From Morella rubra (Eukaryota; Streptophyta; Magnoliopsida; Fagales; Myricaceae), in NCBI GenBank assembly GCA_003952965.2, contig CM025850.1, forward strand, positions 33,893,204-33,957,203: a stretch of 64,000 bases of DNA. The letters are read 5' to 3'. Below, in pieces: positions 52,001 through 63,851 of the stretch (position 1 is its first letter; every line of letters begins with the position of its first letter). The position numbers and the translations under genes are program-made. The notes under the pieces were generated by a model that worked only from the letters and a program-made list of their open reading frames with translations, did not search any database and was not told the DNA's origin.

Positions 52001-55000
52001 TCTTTTTTGTTTGCAAAGTGTCTATTTTCCATAGTGGTGCACCGTTGTTGAGACCTGTTATAAGTTTTGGACGGAAGTTTGAAATTTCACTCTTCTTCTA
52101 TTCTTGGCCAATAACCTAAGCACTTCTCCTGCTCCTATTAAACATTGTACGGAATTTTCATTATCTGTAGTAGAACTTGAGCCCATATACCACAGATCTA
52201 ATTACGCTCGCTTAATTATACACTTCTTCATTGACACTTTTAAACATACACTTTATATATATAATATAAGGATATAGATTAATGGTCGTGTTTGTAATAT
52301 ATTTATAAATATAATAAATGGGTATTATATATATATATATATAGATGAATACTTCATTAATATATTCAGTAGGCACATAGCCAATAATAGATAATTATTG
52401 TTTCAATATTAATATATAATGAATGTAGTAATAAAGTGTAGAAGAGATAGATGATGGTATGGTATAAAATATGGGTATGTTTATGGCTAGAGTGCTTGAT
52501 AAGTTGTAAAAATAGTAATATAAAAAATAACTAGATAATATAGGTTTTAGGGCGTAGCGTAAAACAACTGATGATAATACATAAGTTATATAAGAATATG
52601 AAATAGTATTATAGAGATATTATTATAGTTAAAAACATTAGATTGGTTCCCAGAAGAAACTTTTGAGTTAGGTTGCGGTGGAGGGTTGTTATTTCTGTGG
52701 TGTTTGTGGTGTTCAGATTGTATATTTTATGGTAAATATCAAAGATTGTCCAGTCTTGTAATTATTTTCCGGATATTTCCATGCCTTATAGTTTAAGAAA
52801 AGAAAAGAAAAGATTGTTGGCCGCTAATATGGTTGATTTAGGGTGACTGATTCAATTCTCCTATTGAAAATTATTATTAAGGTCTACTTTTCTCATAATC
52901 ATTTAAGCTTATAGTGCAAGTAATTGTGTTTGTCAAAATACTTGTCAAAACGGTTTATATTTTAGTCTCCAAACTATATAAAGTGAACTCAATATGTTGT
53001 CTCTAATCATTAGTTATTAATTTTCCTGTTTATCTGGTTGATAAATTAATATTTTAGAATATATTTAATGTCATTGTATGCATTAATATTTGGGTTTTTT
53101 GGTTTTGAACGTGTGAGGGAGGTTATTTATTAGTATAGGGGTTGGTTTTTTTGGGGGGCTAATTTTTTTAAGTGTAATAACGTGATTAATTTTGATTGGA
53201 CTAAGATGTATTAGGTATGGGACTTAGTTTGTGTTATAGTGTTTTGGTAATTTTCAGTGTGTTTATGTTTATTTTATGTTTTAGCTTTTTGAGAATTAAT
53301 GTTGTTGGAGATTAAAGATGAAAGTATTCAGCCTATTATTATTGTATGCATATATATTATGAAAGTATGTCTTGCTTATGAGTTTTATTATCTGGCTCTA
53401 TAAGAGCTACATTAATTTATCTTGACACAGTCTGGTTTCTGTAAATTTTAGAAGGAATTATGGTAATCTCAACATGTATGACGAAAGACTATGAATTTAG
53501 GGTCTTTTAACGGCTCGTCCATACAAACTTATACATCGCATGGATGTGAAGTGCAGAGGGGGGGTGCGTAATCAGCCAAGAAGCGGGAGGAGAATTTAAG
53601 GTAGCAGCAAGCGAAGAAACAGAGAAGTAAAGGTGAAGTAGGAGGGCGAGGCGTAAGGACGAACAAGAGGAGGAATTGGTGAGGGAACGTGTGGTCATGT
53701 TGGGAGGTTGGGGGCCGATGCATCAAGGGGGCACGTTCATATCTTCAATGGTCGTAATCCCTGCGGTCCCCATTGCCTTCGGGTCCTCTTGTTTCTTGGT
53801 CGGCAGGGATCTCTGCAATGTGGCGTATAATGGCTGCTGGCTGTATTTTCAGGTATTCTGCCGGGCGTTGTCCTTCGTTGGTCGTAGTTTGTTTTTTGTT
53901 CGGTTGTTCTTTATAGCGTCTTGTTGGAGCTTCTGAGGTTAGGGTTTCGTTTTGGGCCTTGATGACTATGTGTGGGATTGTGACGTAGCTGGGTCTTGCG
54001 GGTAATTTATAGGGTATGGGTGAGGGCATTGAAGTGTTTTATTAGGGTTGGAGCCTTGCTGTTCATAGGTGATTTTGAATAAACTGTCTTCTTCGCGTCG
54101 GTCTACGTTTTGACCTCTTTCACGTTTCCTGCTGCTCTTTCGCACGTTCGCCCCTTGGGTTTTGTTACAGGGCCTTAATATGCTTCCTGGATGATTCCAA
54201 TCATAGTGTTAACTTTGTGTTCCACTAAAGGAGTTTGTATAAGTATGATGAAAAAAATTAAATTAAAAACGGGCGAATTTTTTGATGTCTGACTGGGCAG
54301 ATTGCATATTTCATGGGCAGATTTTTTCAATAGAGGATGTATAGGGGTTTGGTATTTTTATTAATGCTATTATTTATTATTGGTATATATTTTAAAAAAG
54401 GATTAGTTTATATTCCGATTTGCTTTCTGATTAAAGGGAGATGTTTCTCCGTTGATTTGGCTTTTATCGAAAGCGATCTCGATTTGGCGATTCATTTTGG
54501 TCGTTTTTTCACCTACTATATTTGTTATAGTTTCCTTTTTTTTAGTATTCATTAATTTTTAGCAATGTGTCAATATATTTTGAATAAGGAGTCTCGGTGG
54601 TAGGTTATATTGTGGTTCAGTATAATGTTTTTCGTTATTAATTTTCGTTTTGCATTTGCATATCTGTAGATTTGATGCAGACTTTATTAAGATATTAGGT
54701 TGTGTGATGAGGTGTATGGTGTCATGAAACATTTAGTGGTGTGCATAATATTGTTTTTCGTTTCATCATTTTAGCTAATAAATATCAAAGAGGTATAGAG
54801 TAGTATATATACGGATTAGATAGCGTTTTAACTTTTTTTCGGATTATGTTTTTTGTCTTAATTGAGATTTAAGCAAAGGTCTTACGTATTTATGATGTAC
54901 CAGTGTAGTGATGTCTCTCGATTAAACATGATGGTTGTTTTGAGAGTTGGGAAGGTACTGTGTTGTTCTCTGTTAAGTAATATGACGATATTTTCGGATA

Positions 55001-55437
55001 TGGATGGCTGCTGAAACTATAAGAATACGACATTAGAGGTGGAAAAGTGGATAGCTAGCTTTCTGAGACATGAGTTTCGAACGGTCTTTCCAATGGAGCA
55101 AAGGTACCATTGCAGGGCGAGGAGGAGGTAAGGTAGTAATTCATACGATTCAGATTGGTCCTTAGCGACCATGGATGATAGACCATTCTCTTTAGGAAAT
55201 AGATTGTCTAATAAGACAAACGTCTGTCCTGTCTAATGAATGGATCCCCGGTACCTCACACTATTATTAGCCTCGAGATGCACATGAGAAAAGAGACCGC
55301 ATAGAATGGAACCCATCGTCTTCATGACAAGATAGATCAGATAACATAAATTTCAACATTTTCAGACTTGCAGTCAGCTTGATGCCCAAGATTCCGATAA
55401 TCAAAAAGGGTACAAGATATCAAAAGAAGTTACGTAC
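49067..55437. other. Intergenic; long cytosine-poor tract, no gene recognised
   Basis: Site II-like GGCCCA sequences near 49390-49450 lie upstream of the FtsH start and may belong to its old promoter. From about 49600 to 53400 the plus strand is strikingly poor in C and rich in T and G. Open frames there (for example 50615-50869) are low-complexity. About 53520-54180 is GC-richer, with overlapping open frames on both strands and no recognisable domain. A TA run is at about 52327-52342. Confidence 0.4.
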
Positions 55438-55942
55438 CTAGGATTTCGACTATTCTTAATGGATTTCTGTCCATATTTCCTCCATTTATATCCGTCGTCG
55501 GCCATCGCATTCCCATAGCTCTTGATTTTTAGAGTGTACCTATTCTCAACCTTACTCAAACCTCCTTCTAATACAGAAATTCTGCAGCAGAAAGTAAATA
55601 TAAATATATACGTGTCAAACACGACACGAATACGATATATGCAAGTTGTGGCGATATTAAGAAGGTCAATCTAATTAGGGAAGTTCAAACCTGGCTTGTG
55701 AAAGCTCTTGGGGTAGGTCTGTTTGGGTTGTCACTGATAATGCGTTCTCAATATCTTCAATGGTAGGACCGGAATAGACAGTGGAGATGAGCCGGTTAAT
55801 AGTATCCTCGCTCAAAGCACTGCTATTCTCCTGTTCGGTGGTGCTGTTCTCCGGTAGCACAAGAAAGGGACTGATTGTCGAGAAGCTCTCTGACAAGCTC
55901 GTCTTCCAACCCATCTGACCAAGTAGCCATAATTTCCTCCAT
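55438..55942 (-). pseudogene. WRKY49-like transcription factor, frameshifted and truncated
   Basis: WRKY proteins bind W-box DNA. Exon 1 (55691-55942) starts MEEIMATWSDGLEDELVREL, which resembles the WRKY49 N terminus. That frame hits a stop soon after LLDNQS. The following family sequence (PFLVLPENSTTEQ, INRLISTVYSGPTIEDIENA) is in another frame, consistent with a 2-nt deletion near 55876. Exon 2 (55438-55581) gives ISVLEGGLSKVENRY, MADDGYKWRKYGQK and KNSRNPR, ending at a proper donor. The exon for the zinc finger (SYYRC...HxH) was not recognised in the next 2 kb or further in the window. KNSRNPR where relatives have KNSPNPR is another change. A distant last exon cannot be ruled out. Confidence 0.82.
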
Positions 55943-57240
55943 CCTTTTTCCCTATGATAACTAAGTCAACCGTGCATTAGCAGAATAGGAACAAAATTTA
56001 GCTGTCAAGAAGAAGAAGAAGCTGGAGAAAAATAATGATAAGATGGGAGAATATATATCTACGAGAAGTGGCTTGTGAAATAAAGAAGCAGGGAGAATAA
56101 TGTGGAGCAGATGAAGAGAAAACTTGTGATGTCTACGTGTTTGCCTCTTGACTTTAAACTAAGAGTTGGTGTGTTTCTATTTTGTATGTATTCGGCTTTG
56201 ACTTAGCTACGAATTCCACCCGTGTCAGTATGTCAGACGGTAACATTTTTTTTTTGTGTTAAATGCACATGGGATAAATCCAAAGAAATTTCACAAGTTC
56301 TTTGTCAACTAGATGGTTCATATTCTAGGGCATTGTTTATAATTGAACTGGCGGAGTCAATACGTTGAAGAGATGATCATGGGCGCTGTCACATTCTCCT
56401 AGTAGTACTTATCTCTCGCTTTAATGTTGCATTGTCTGTAGTTTCATTTAGTGTGCCAGCTTTTGTCTTGTTATATTGCTTCTGATGGCATGCATAGATG
56501 CATTATAAGGTGGACCAAACCTACCTGACCCACGATTAGAACTCAACCGAAGCAAAGGTCAACCACTAAAGAATTCTTACAAACACCCTCCACATAAATT
56601 TTTCAATCGTTTTCCATGCTTTGGTATCCGTATCAGTTCTCCCTTTGAATTCTTTAAGGCAAATTAAACACACATATATTATAGGCTAGCTACTGATTAA
56701 AGTGGAAGCTATATCTATAAATTATTCTATAGTTAGTGAGAAATTTTTATAAGGATATATACCCTATAGTAGTAGCTTTTGTTCGAGTTGGGCAACTTCT
56801 TAATTACCAATCCGATAGTTTAAGAAAAAGAGATTCTTAATTAACCCCCATCAGGCATAGTTTCAGTGCTAGACGTCTCTGTAAATTAATTGGAACTACC
56901 ACTGTAATTAAGTACTCATTAATAAGTTTCCCTTTACCAAATGGCACTAAACACCCACCCTAGTAATTGAAAAAGGAGCATTAATATTAACTTAAGCTAA
57001 TAAACATGAGCCTATAAGACCTTTACACGTTGCCGATTCGCCATCCCAGAAATGGACAAGTAAAATATGCTCTTAATTATGACCATCTACCCCTGTTAAT
57101 TATGCACCCACCATGGCTGTTCACTTTTAAGAACTCTATCTTCAGCACAAGACGTTCATCCGGGTGGTGGTTGCTTCGAAGTTAGGGAACTTTTGGTCCT
57201 ACTTGGCTTTGACTTTGTGGGATACTAGAAAACCGCTAGA
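55943..57240. other. Upstream of the WRKY pseudogene; no gene recognised
   Basis: AT-rich intergenic DNA without recognisable coding or repeat structure. Confidence 0.4.
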
Positions 57241-57269
57241 AGGGACTGCGACCCTACTACGTAAGGACA

Positions 57270-57400
57270 AGCGGGGTTGACTGTCAGAGTGGGTTTAGGT
57301 TAGCTGCTGAGCCGTCGGTTAGCGAGGGAGGGAGGGAGGGGGTAGAAGTGGGCGCAGGTTCGAGACCAAATCTTTGTGGATGTGTGTGTACGAAAATAAC
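57270..57400 (+). mobile_element. Possible tRNA-derived SINE fragment
   Basis: A perfect pol III B-box, GGTTCGAGACC (57358-57368), lies about 40 bases after an A-box-like TTAGCTGCTGAGCC (about 57299-57313), separated by a GGGA repeat. This resembles the tRNA-like head of plant SINEs. No clear 3' tail or target duplication was found. Confidence 0.35.
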
Positions 57401-57659
57401 CCCCCTCGCAAAAAGTCAACCACCGTTCTATATGGGGCCAAATGGCTCGTGTGAGGAGTCCCACAGGGAATAGAGAGGATCACGTGTGGAGGATGGAGCG
57501 GTTCGAGCTGTCCATGTCCTGGTGTCGAGCCCTATGCCCGAGAGGTGACGGTGTAAGTTGTAACCGACCCAGTCTTTGGACTCTTGGGGCGCTGCAAAAC
57601 AAAAAGGGCCAGGTCTGGGTGGGTCCCCGTGGAAGAGAGGCACCCCCCTAATCGTCCTT

Positions 57660-57730
57660 TGGACATAGACTTCAGCAATTCTTTCTCTTTCTTTTCGTTT
57701 TATTGGTGGACATAGAATTCAGCAATTCTT
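57660..57730. repeat. Short direct repeat, about 24 bp, two copies
   Basis: TGGACATAGACTTCAGCAAT (from 57660) recurs with one base changed from 57707; the copies are 47 bases apart. Confidence 0.8.
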
Positions 57731-58782
57731 CTATTTCCTTTTTAAGGAATGTCAATCAATATAGACTCTTTTATTCAACAATGACCAAGACAGTACCCCG
57801 CGCATACCCCTGCGCGTTGGGCCGTTGCCAAAAAAAAAAAAAAAGGTACACAATGCACGAGTTTTGCTCTCTTTTTCATGATTATCGTAGTATTTCGAAA
57901 TTTCAAATTAATTTTTAAGTAATTTTTATTTTAAAATAATCCTTATAGCATAGTGTTATATTACAGATTCTTTGAGTCAGTAAAATCTTACGTGGCTACA
58001 AAGACACGTCATAATAGCACAAGACCTTCACATGTGAAATATTGATCCAATGGAGACTTCCAATTGGACCCAACAGCGTACGCTAGATGAAGTTAGCAAA
58101 AATGTTATAGAGTTTGAATCTTATAAAGAGGTTGTTTTATTATTGTTCTGTACAAAAGAAATCGTTGAAAGTGCAATCTTGTAATTTTGGGACATAATAT
58201 AATGTAATTTATTGTTTTCTAGAAAAATGTTTTTGACGGGTTTATGTGAGTATTTAGTTTTAACGGGTAAATTTAAGCAAGGCTCTATTTATTAGAAGTC
58301 TAAGGTGCAAGTGGTAAAATTTCCAATTTAAAAGAGGAGAGACTACATTGACAATTACATTAAACTTCAAGAGTCCTATTAGAATGCCACGTCCTTGTTT
58401 TCCGTAACAAAGTTGGACCTAAGTTGATAGAAGGTCTTAAAAAAAAAATAGAGCCCAAAAATCTCTGTGGAACGAATTAAAACTTAGTGACCATTTGAAA
58501 ACTAAGGGTACGATTTCCCTTACATTTAAACTTCAAGAGTTCTATTTATTAAAAAGATAATATTTTGTGGTACTTACTCTAATTTACTATTAGAAAACAA
58601 AGCAGGTAAACAAGAAATATTATGGGCCTATGGTCAGGATATGGTAAATTGGAGACGGGGTCCACCTGCAAATCACAGAGTATCAGGACCCATAAAAGAA
58701 AGCCCTGCAAATCCCAATCATCATGACCCAATTTTTCAGAAACAATAGTGATAAAATGCAATGCAGAATTCGAAACCAGCAG

Positions 58783-58795
58783 TTTCCCGCGCAAA
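58783..58795. promoter_or_regulatory. E2F consensus TTTCCCGCGCAAA
   Basis: TTTCCCGC matches the E2F consensus TTTSSCGC, and the overlapping reverse half is TTTGCGCG. It sits about 285 bp upstream of the SMR start. E2F control would fit a cell-cycle inhibitor gene, but binding is only inferred. Confidence 0.5.
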
Positions 58796-59079
58796 TTACA
58801 CCGACTCGCGTCGGCGTTGGGCGCCGCCCCTTTTGAAAACGAGAAAAACGCGGTTGAACTTGGGGCCACGGCAAAGATCAAAATCCACTCAGCTTCCTCC
58901 TAATATATTCACTGCCTCCATACTTTAAGTACCCCAACTCCCCCTCCTCATTCTCTACTCTAAACGCCCGATTTCTAGACTTCAATCCTCGGAGCTCAGG
59001 GTCAAGAGATCTTCGTCGAATTACGTGATCTCTTCGGGAAGTCAGCGTAAGTTAAGAGACGGTGATCGCACAGCTGAGA

Positions 59080-59277
59080 ATGGAGGTGAGCCAGAAATAT
59101 GAAGACGGGTGTGTGACGCCGAAGCACCCTGAACATCAGATTCCGGCGCCCTCCGTTTGCCCACCGGCGCCGAAGAAGAAGTCGCCGCGTGGAAGGATCC
59201 AGTATCCATCGAATAACGGTTTTTTCCAGCCACCCGACCTAGAGGCCTTGTTCGCTGCTAGTCTATTTGCCTCCTAG
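59080..59277 (+). CDS. SIAMESE-related (SMR4-like) CDK inhibitor (65 aa)
   Basis: A single-exon small protein. SMR proteins bind and inhibit CDK-cyclin complexes in the nucleus and promote the switch to endoreduplication. The diagnostic features are in order: MEVSQKYEDGC, VTPKHPEHQIPAP, CPPAPKKK (the SMR signature of TP...IP...CPPAP), a basic stretch, then NGFFQPPDLEALF at the C terminus, the cyclin-binding-like region of SMR4-type members. Length is normal for the family. The ATG at 59080 is the first in frame, and the upstream leader is GC-richer than the neighbourhood. A TATA-like sequence (AATATATTC) lies near 58900. The frame is intact. Confidence 0.9.
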   Translation: MEVSQKYEDGCVTPKHPEHQIPAPSVCPPAPKKKSPRGRIQYPSNNGFFQPPDLEALFAASLFAS

Positions 59278-61628
59278 ACGGAAAGCGTAGAGCCCGGGCT
59301 AGTTTCGCGTTTGTTTGTTCTTTGCTTTTAATTACGCGAATACGTGTAATATATGTTAGGAACATGAAAATTTATTTCATTCAATGTGGGAAATCATAAT
59401 AAATCACTTTCCTTCGTAAACATCATGCGATCTTCATGTTTTTCGTTTTGTTCTTTGATCCCTTTTACTCCAAAAGTGAGAGATTCATGAATGGGTGGAA
59501 CTGGCGAATAAGAACTCTGTAGGCTCAGAATCGGTCGTTCTGTGAAAGTTGAGTTTGGGAGAGAATTAGAATCGATTCTGTTCTAAGTTAGTTGAATTGA
59601 GCGTTACTTCCAACCTCGAGGTGAAAAAAAAAATGTTATTTTTTTGGTACAAACTGTAAGCGTTACGAATTGCATCCCGGTTTAGGTACTGTGGTTGGTA
59701 ATTAGTTATTTGTCACGGCCTGCCTACGCATCAGAGTGAGGAGAAGGGGAAAAGGAACAAAACACAAAAGAAGGCCGGACCAAATACCTAATATGGGCTT
59801 GCTTACAGGCTTGGGATGTGGGCAAGGCCCAAATATCATCCCACGGAATTGAAGATTTTTATTAATTTATATATAATTTGGAGAGATTCATGATGGTTGA
59901 TTAGCTGCTAATGACCGAGAAATTTGACCAGCTTTGACGGATCAATTGACGCGTGATGAATCAGGAAATATGTGTCTACTGAACGACACATCAATCGTCT
60001 AGAGCTTTTCTAGATTCTAATCACAAGCTCTTCCTCAGTTGCATGTGTGTCTACTGACGACAGCTCAACCCTTTGGTATGCAGCTAGCTCCTTAAAGGGG
60101 CCGGGGGCAGATACAAATCATTTTCGTAAGTGGCTAGCTAGTAATGCATCACTCTCTCCCAACGAGTTGGCATTTGGGGTAGGAGAATTTTTTTTTTGTT
60201 TCATTAATAATGTTCACCAACTAGACAGACATATATCCAATGGCTGTTCTTGCGCCCTTTCAACGTCTACTGATTTCGTGTTTGAATTTAACTATAATCT
60301 ATATTCTATTTTGTCTTGTCGTTACAATTTTCAAGCCAATACATGCATGCGTGGAAAAAGCTAGCAAACCTCTGATCTGCTTTGGGTATTTCCAACTACT
60401 GCAACATAATTTCTAGATGGGTTGAAATGGCTAAGGATCATGATGCCTGCCCAAGTAGTACTTTTGTTTGCTTTCATATGTAGCAGATTAATCCATTCCT
60501 TCTTTCCAAAGACAAAACAGATAGAAAAAGGCCCCCATTGATTTTGAATGAAGGAAAGTATGAAGTACTCCTAACAAGCTCTGCCTGTAGAACCGAGCAG
60601 TACTGCAACTACCCCTGCTCCTTCAGTAAGCTAGCTATACACTGTCTAATTTTTCTTTCTTTTTTCTGGGATACAATCTTATTAATAAGCCATGGGGGCG
60701 CAATGGGTTTCAATACCATTGAGCTGATAGCATTGTTCGTACATATTTTTCCCAAAGAGGGAGAGATGATATGAAGATTGGGTTTAAATAGTTGCTGAAC
60801 AGAGAAAGATATCCATTTTATGACAGTTTAGAGTTTAGTTCTTCGATTATTCCTAATAAATAATTCAGTTTCTTCAATCCTGAACCACTTACTTTTTTTT
60901 TAAAAAAAAAACAATGAACTAATTGATCAGACTTATTAAGTATTATTCACAATTGCTCATCCTTCTTATCATTATGCCTTCGTGGGATTGAGATAAATGA
61001 TGATTGTACCCTACTCGTACTAGCTCCAGTCCTCTTCAATAGTTGGCAAGATGCGTTCGGTGTCGGAGAATAGAATTTTAAAAAATAAAGCTACCTTTTC
61101 TTCTCGGTTTAAGTACTTTCTGGAACAGTGGGTGAATTCAGACCTCATCTCTACTCTAACTCCTATTTAAAATGACATGCAAATTTCTTTCCTAATAAGT
61201 GGCCGGTAGAATATAATTTAAGATTATGGTACCTGAAAACCAAAATGCCCAAAAATTTATAATAGTAAGTAAACCTAGGTGTAAAAGGTTCCTCTTTCAG
61301 TACTCCCTGTCACGTGCCATTATAGATATCTAGATGAATGCGAGTAATGATCCAACAGGACTACTATATCCGAGCAATTGACTTATTAACCGCATAATTA
61401 GGACATCTTAATTATCCTTATTAGGAAATATCACACTTGAAATTGAGTTAGAGCAATAAGGACAAGGTCATTGTGGAAATCAAAATTAATTTCGATACAA
61501 CAGCTAGCAAAAATGTCTTACTTTATCAACACTCTAAAATTCAGCTTGACCAACAGCTAAGCGGACCAGACGAGTATTTGAAACCCCATGAAAACTCCTC
61601 CTGCTTTCTTTTGGCCACCTAATTTCCT
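59278..61628. other. Intergenic; no gene recognised
   Basis: The first part is the SMR 3' UTR and flank. Open frames at 60047-60364 and 60538-60774 show no recognisable motifs. The last several hundred bases should include the laccase promoter. Confidence 0.4.
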
Positions 61629-61639
61629 CTATATATTAA
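61629..61639 (+). promoter_or_regulatory. Laccase TATA box
   Basis: CTATATATTAA lies about 150 bp upstream of the laccase ATG, a normal distance allowing for a 5' UTR of about 120 bases. Confidence 0.55.
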
Positions 61640-61786
61640 GCCTCACCGGGCATGCTACGTATCACTTCACACAAATTGGTTCTGACCATAACCCGGCCTA
61701 TATCTTGTCGTCACAAACATATATAGACAGGATAGAGAAAGAAAGGGGGAGAGAGAGGGGAAGAGATCCTAGGGATCGATCGAGAC

Positions 61787-63851
61787 ATGGGTTCCTCCAT
61801 TGTTCCTGCATTTGCTTCAATGGCAGCTCTGCTCTTTGGGTTTTCCCTATTATCCTTATTGCCAGAAGTTGCTGTAGGGATAACCAGGCACTACACATTC
61901 AATGTAGAGTAACTAATCATAATCTAAGCTGGAACATGTTACTTTGTTTCTTATTAAATAAAATTTTCTTGTCTAATTTGGTTTAACTTTTCCTCGTTGA
62001 AAGATCAAGTACCACAATGTGACCAGATTGTGTCATACGAGGAGCCTCATCAGTGTCAACGGACAGTTCCCGGGGCCTCGGTTGGTGGCAAGGGAAGGCG
62101 ATCGTGTCTTTGTTAAGGTGGTAAATCATGTTACCAACAACATTACCATTCACTGGTATGTACGCATATAATGAGTACTTATATAATTAATTGCTAAGCA
62201 TCGAAGCTACTATTACACAAACAATATATACAGTTATCTAACGTGTTTATTTTGGGTGTGAGAGAGCAGGCATGGAGTTAGGCAGCTCGGAAGTGGGTGG
62301 GCTGATGGACCAGCTTATATAACTCAGTGTCCTATACAAACTGGCCAGACATACACGTACAACTTCACTGTCACTGGACAAAGAGGAACTCTCTTATGGC
62401 ATGCTCACATCTCATGGCTAAGATGCACGCTTTACGGACCGATCATCATCCTCCCAAAGCGCAACGAATCTTACCCCTTCGAGAAACCATACAAGGAAAT
62501 ACCCATCACTTTTGGTAACTTTTACTATATATACATATGTTGGAGACTCTCGAAAAGATTCATGTAATTTGTTGTGCATGTTATTCTTTATTTGCAAATA
62601 CTTATGTCATGCAGTCATTTTTGCATGGTTTTGGGATTACAGGAGAGTGGTTTAACGTAGACCAGGAGGCTGTTATCAGCCAGGCTCTTCAGACAGGTGC
62701 AGGTCCTAATGTTTCTGATGCATACACCATCAATGGTCTTCCGGGGCCTTTGTACAACTGCTCTTCTAAAGGTAACTGCATGAAGCAATTTAACTCATTT
62801 TGGTGCAAAGAGAATGTGAAACGTAGGCATTTCCGGAGGCCAAATTGAAATAAGCTTAACCATGCAAGATTTTTGGGGGCTTTCGCAGATACGTACAGGC
62901 TAAAGGTCAAGCCAGGGAAGACGTATCTCCTCCGTTTGATCAACGCTGCACTCAACGACGAGCTGTTCTTCAGTATTGCCAATCACACCCTCACCGTCGT
63001 CGAAGCAGATGCTGTGTACGTTAAACCTTTCGAGACTGACAAGCTTCTCATCACACCAGGCCAAACCACAAACGTTCTCCTCAAAACAAAACCCAGCTTT
63101 CCCAACGCGACGTTCCTCATGGTCGCTAAGCCCTACGTTACTGGCCGTGGCACCTTTGACAACTCGTCCGTTGCTGGTATCCTCCAGTACGAGCAACCAT
63201 CACATAACTCTTCCATCAAAAACCTTCTCCTTCTTAAACCAACTCTCCCAGCCCTTAATGACACAAACTTCGTCGCCAATTTCACCAGAAAGTTCCGTAG
63301 CCTGGCCAATGCACAATTCACCGCCACCGTTCCACAAACCGTGGACAGGAAATTTTTCTTCACCATGGGACTTGGGACAATGCCGTGTCCTCAAAATACA
63401 ACGTGTGGAGGACCCACCAATAGCACGAAATTTATTGCTTCCGTTAACAATGTATCTTTTGTGCTCCCTTCAGTGGCTATGCTCCAAGCCCACTTTTTTG
63501 GAAAGTCCAATGGGGTTTACACCACAGATTTTCCCACCAAGCCGCCGGTGCCATTTAACTACACGGGAACACCGCCCAATAACACTAACGTGAGCAACGG
63601 CACGCGTGCATTGGTGTTACAGTTCAACACAAGTGTGGAGCTGGTGATGCAGGACACGAGCATTCTTGGCTCTGAGAGCCACCCTCTCCATCTTCATGGT
63701 TTTAATTTCTTCGTCGTCGGACAAGGTTTCGGGAACTATGATCCTAACAAGGACCCTGCTAACTTCAACCTGGTGGATCCGGTAGAGAGGAACACGGTGG
63801 GTGTTCCGGCCGGTGGCTGGCTCGCTATTCGCTTCCTAGCGGACAATCCAG
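61787..63851 (+). CDS. Laccase, LAC2/LAC17 type (5 exons in window, 3' end missing)
   Basis: Exons are 61787-61903, 62004-62155, 62270-62514, 62643-62771 and 62889-63851, all GT-AG. The reading frame continues into an exon beyond the window. Plant laccases are apoplastic multicopper oxidases that polymerise monolignols in lignifying walls. A signal peptide covers residues 1 to about 30 (ending EVAVG, then ITRHYTF). The copper ligands HWHG (residues 89-92, joined across intron 2), WHAH (133-136) and HPLHLHG are present; the last HCH cluster should be in the missing exon. Many N-x-S/T sites suggest heavy glycosylation. LAC17-like features include [17 protein letters not shown] and [15 protein letters not shown]. 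About 535 of roughly 580 codons are present. G97 replaces the usual Arg in RQLRSGWADG. Confidence 0.93.

Noticed and set aside
53507..54029. Overlapping open frames on both strands at a GC-richer patch
   Set aside because: Neither strand gives a recognisable domain; possibly an old element, but not supportable as a gene.
62976..63593. Second reading frame of 205 codons inside the laccase exon
   Set aside because: Out-of-frame shadow of the laccase coding exon.
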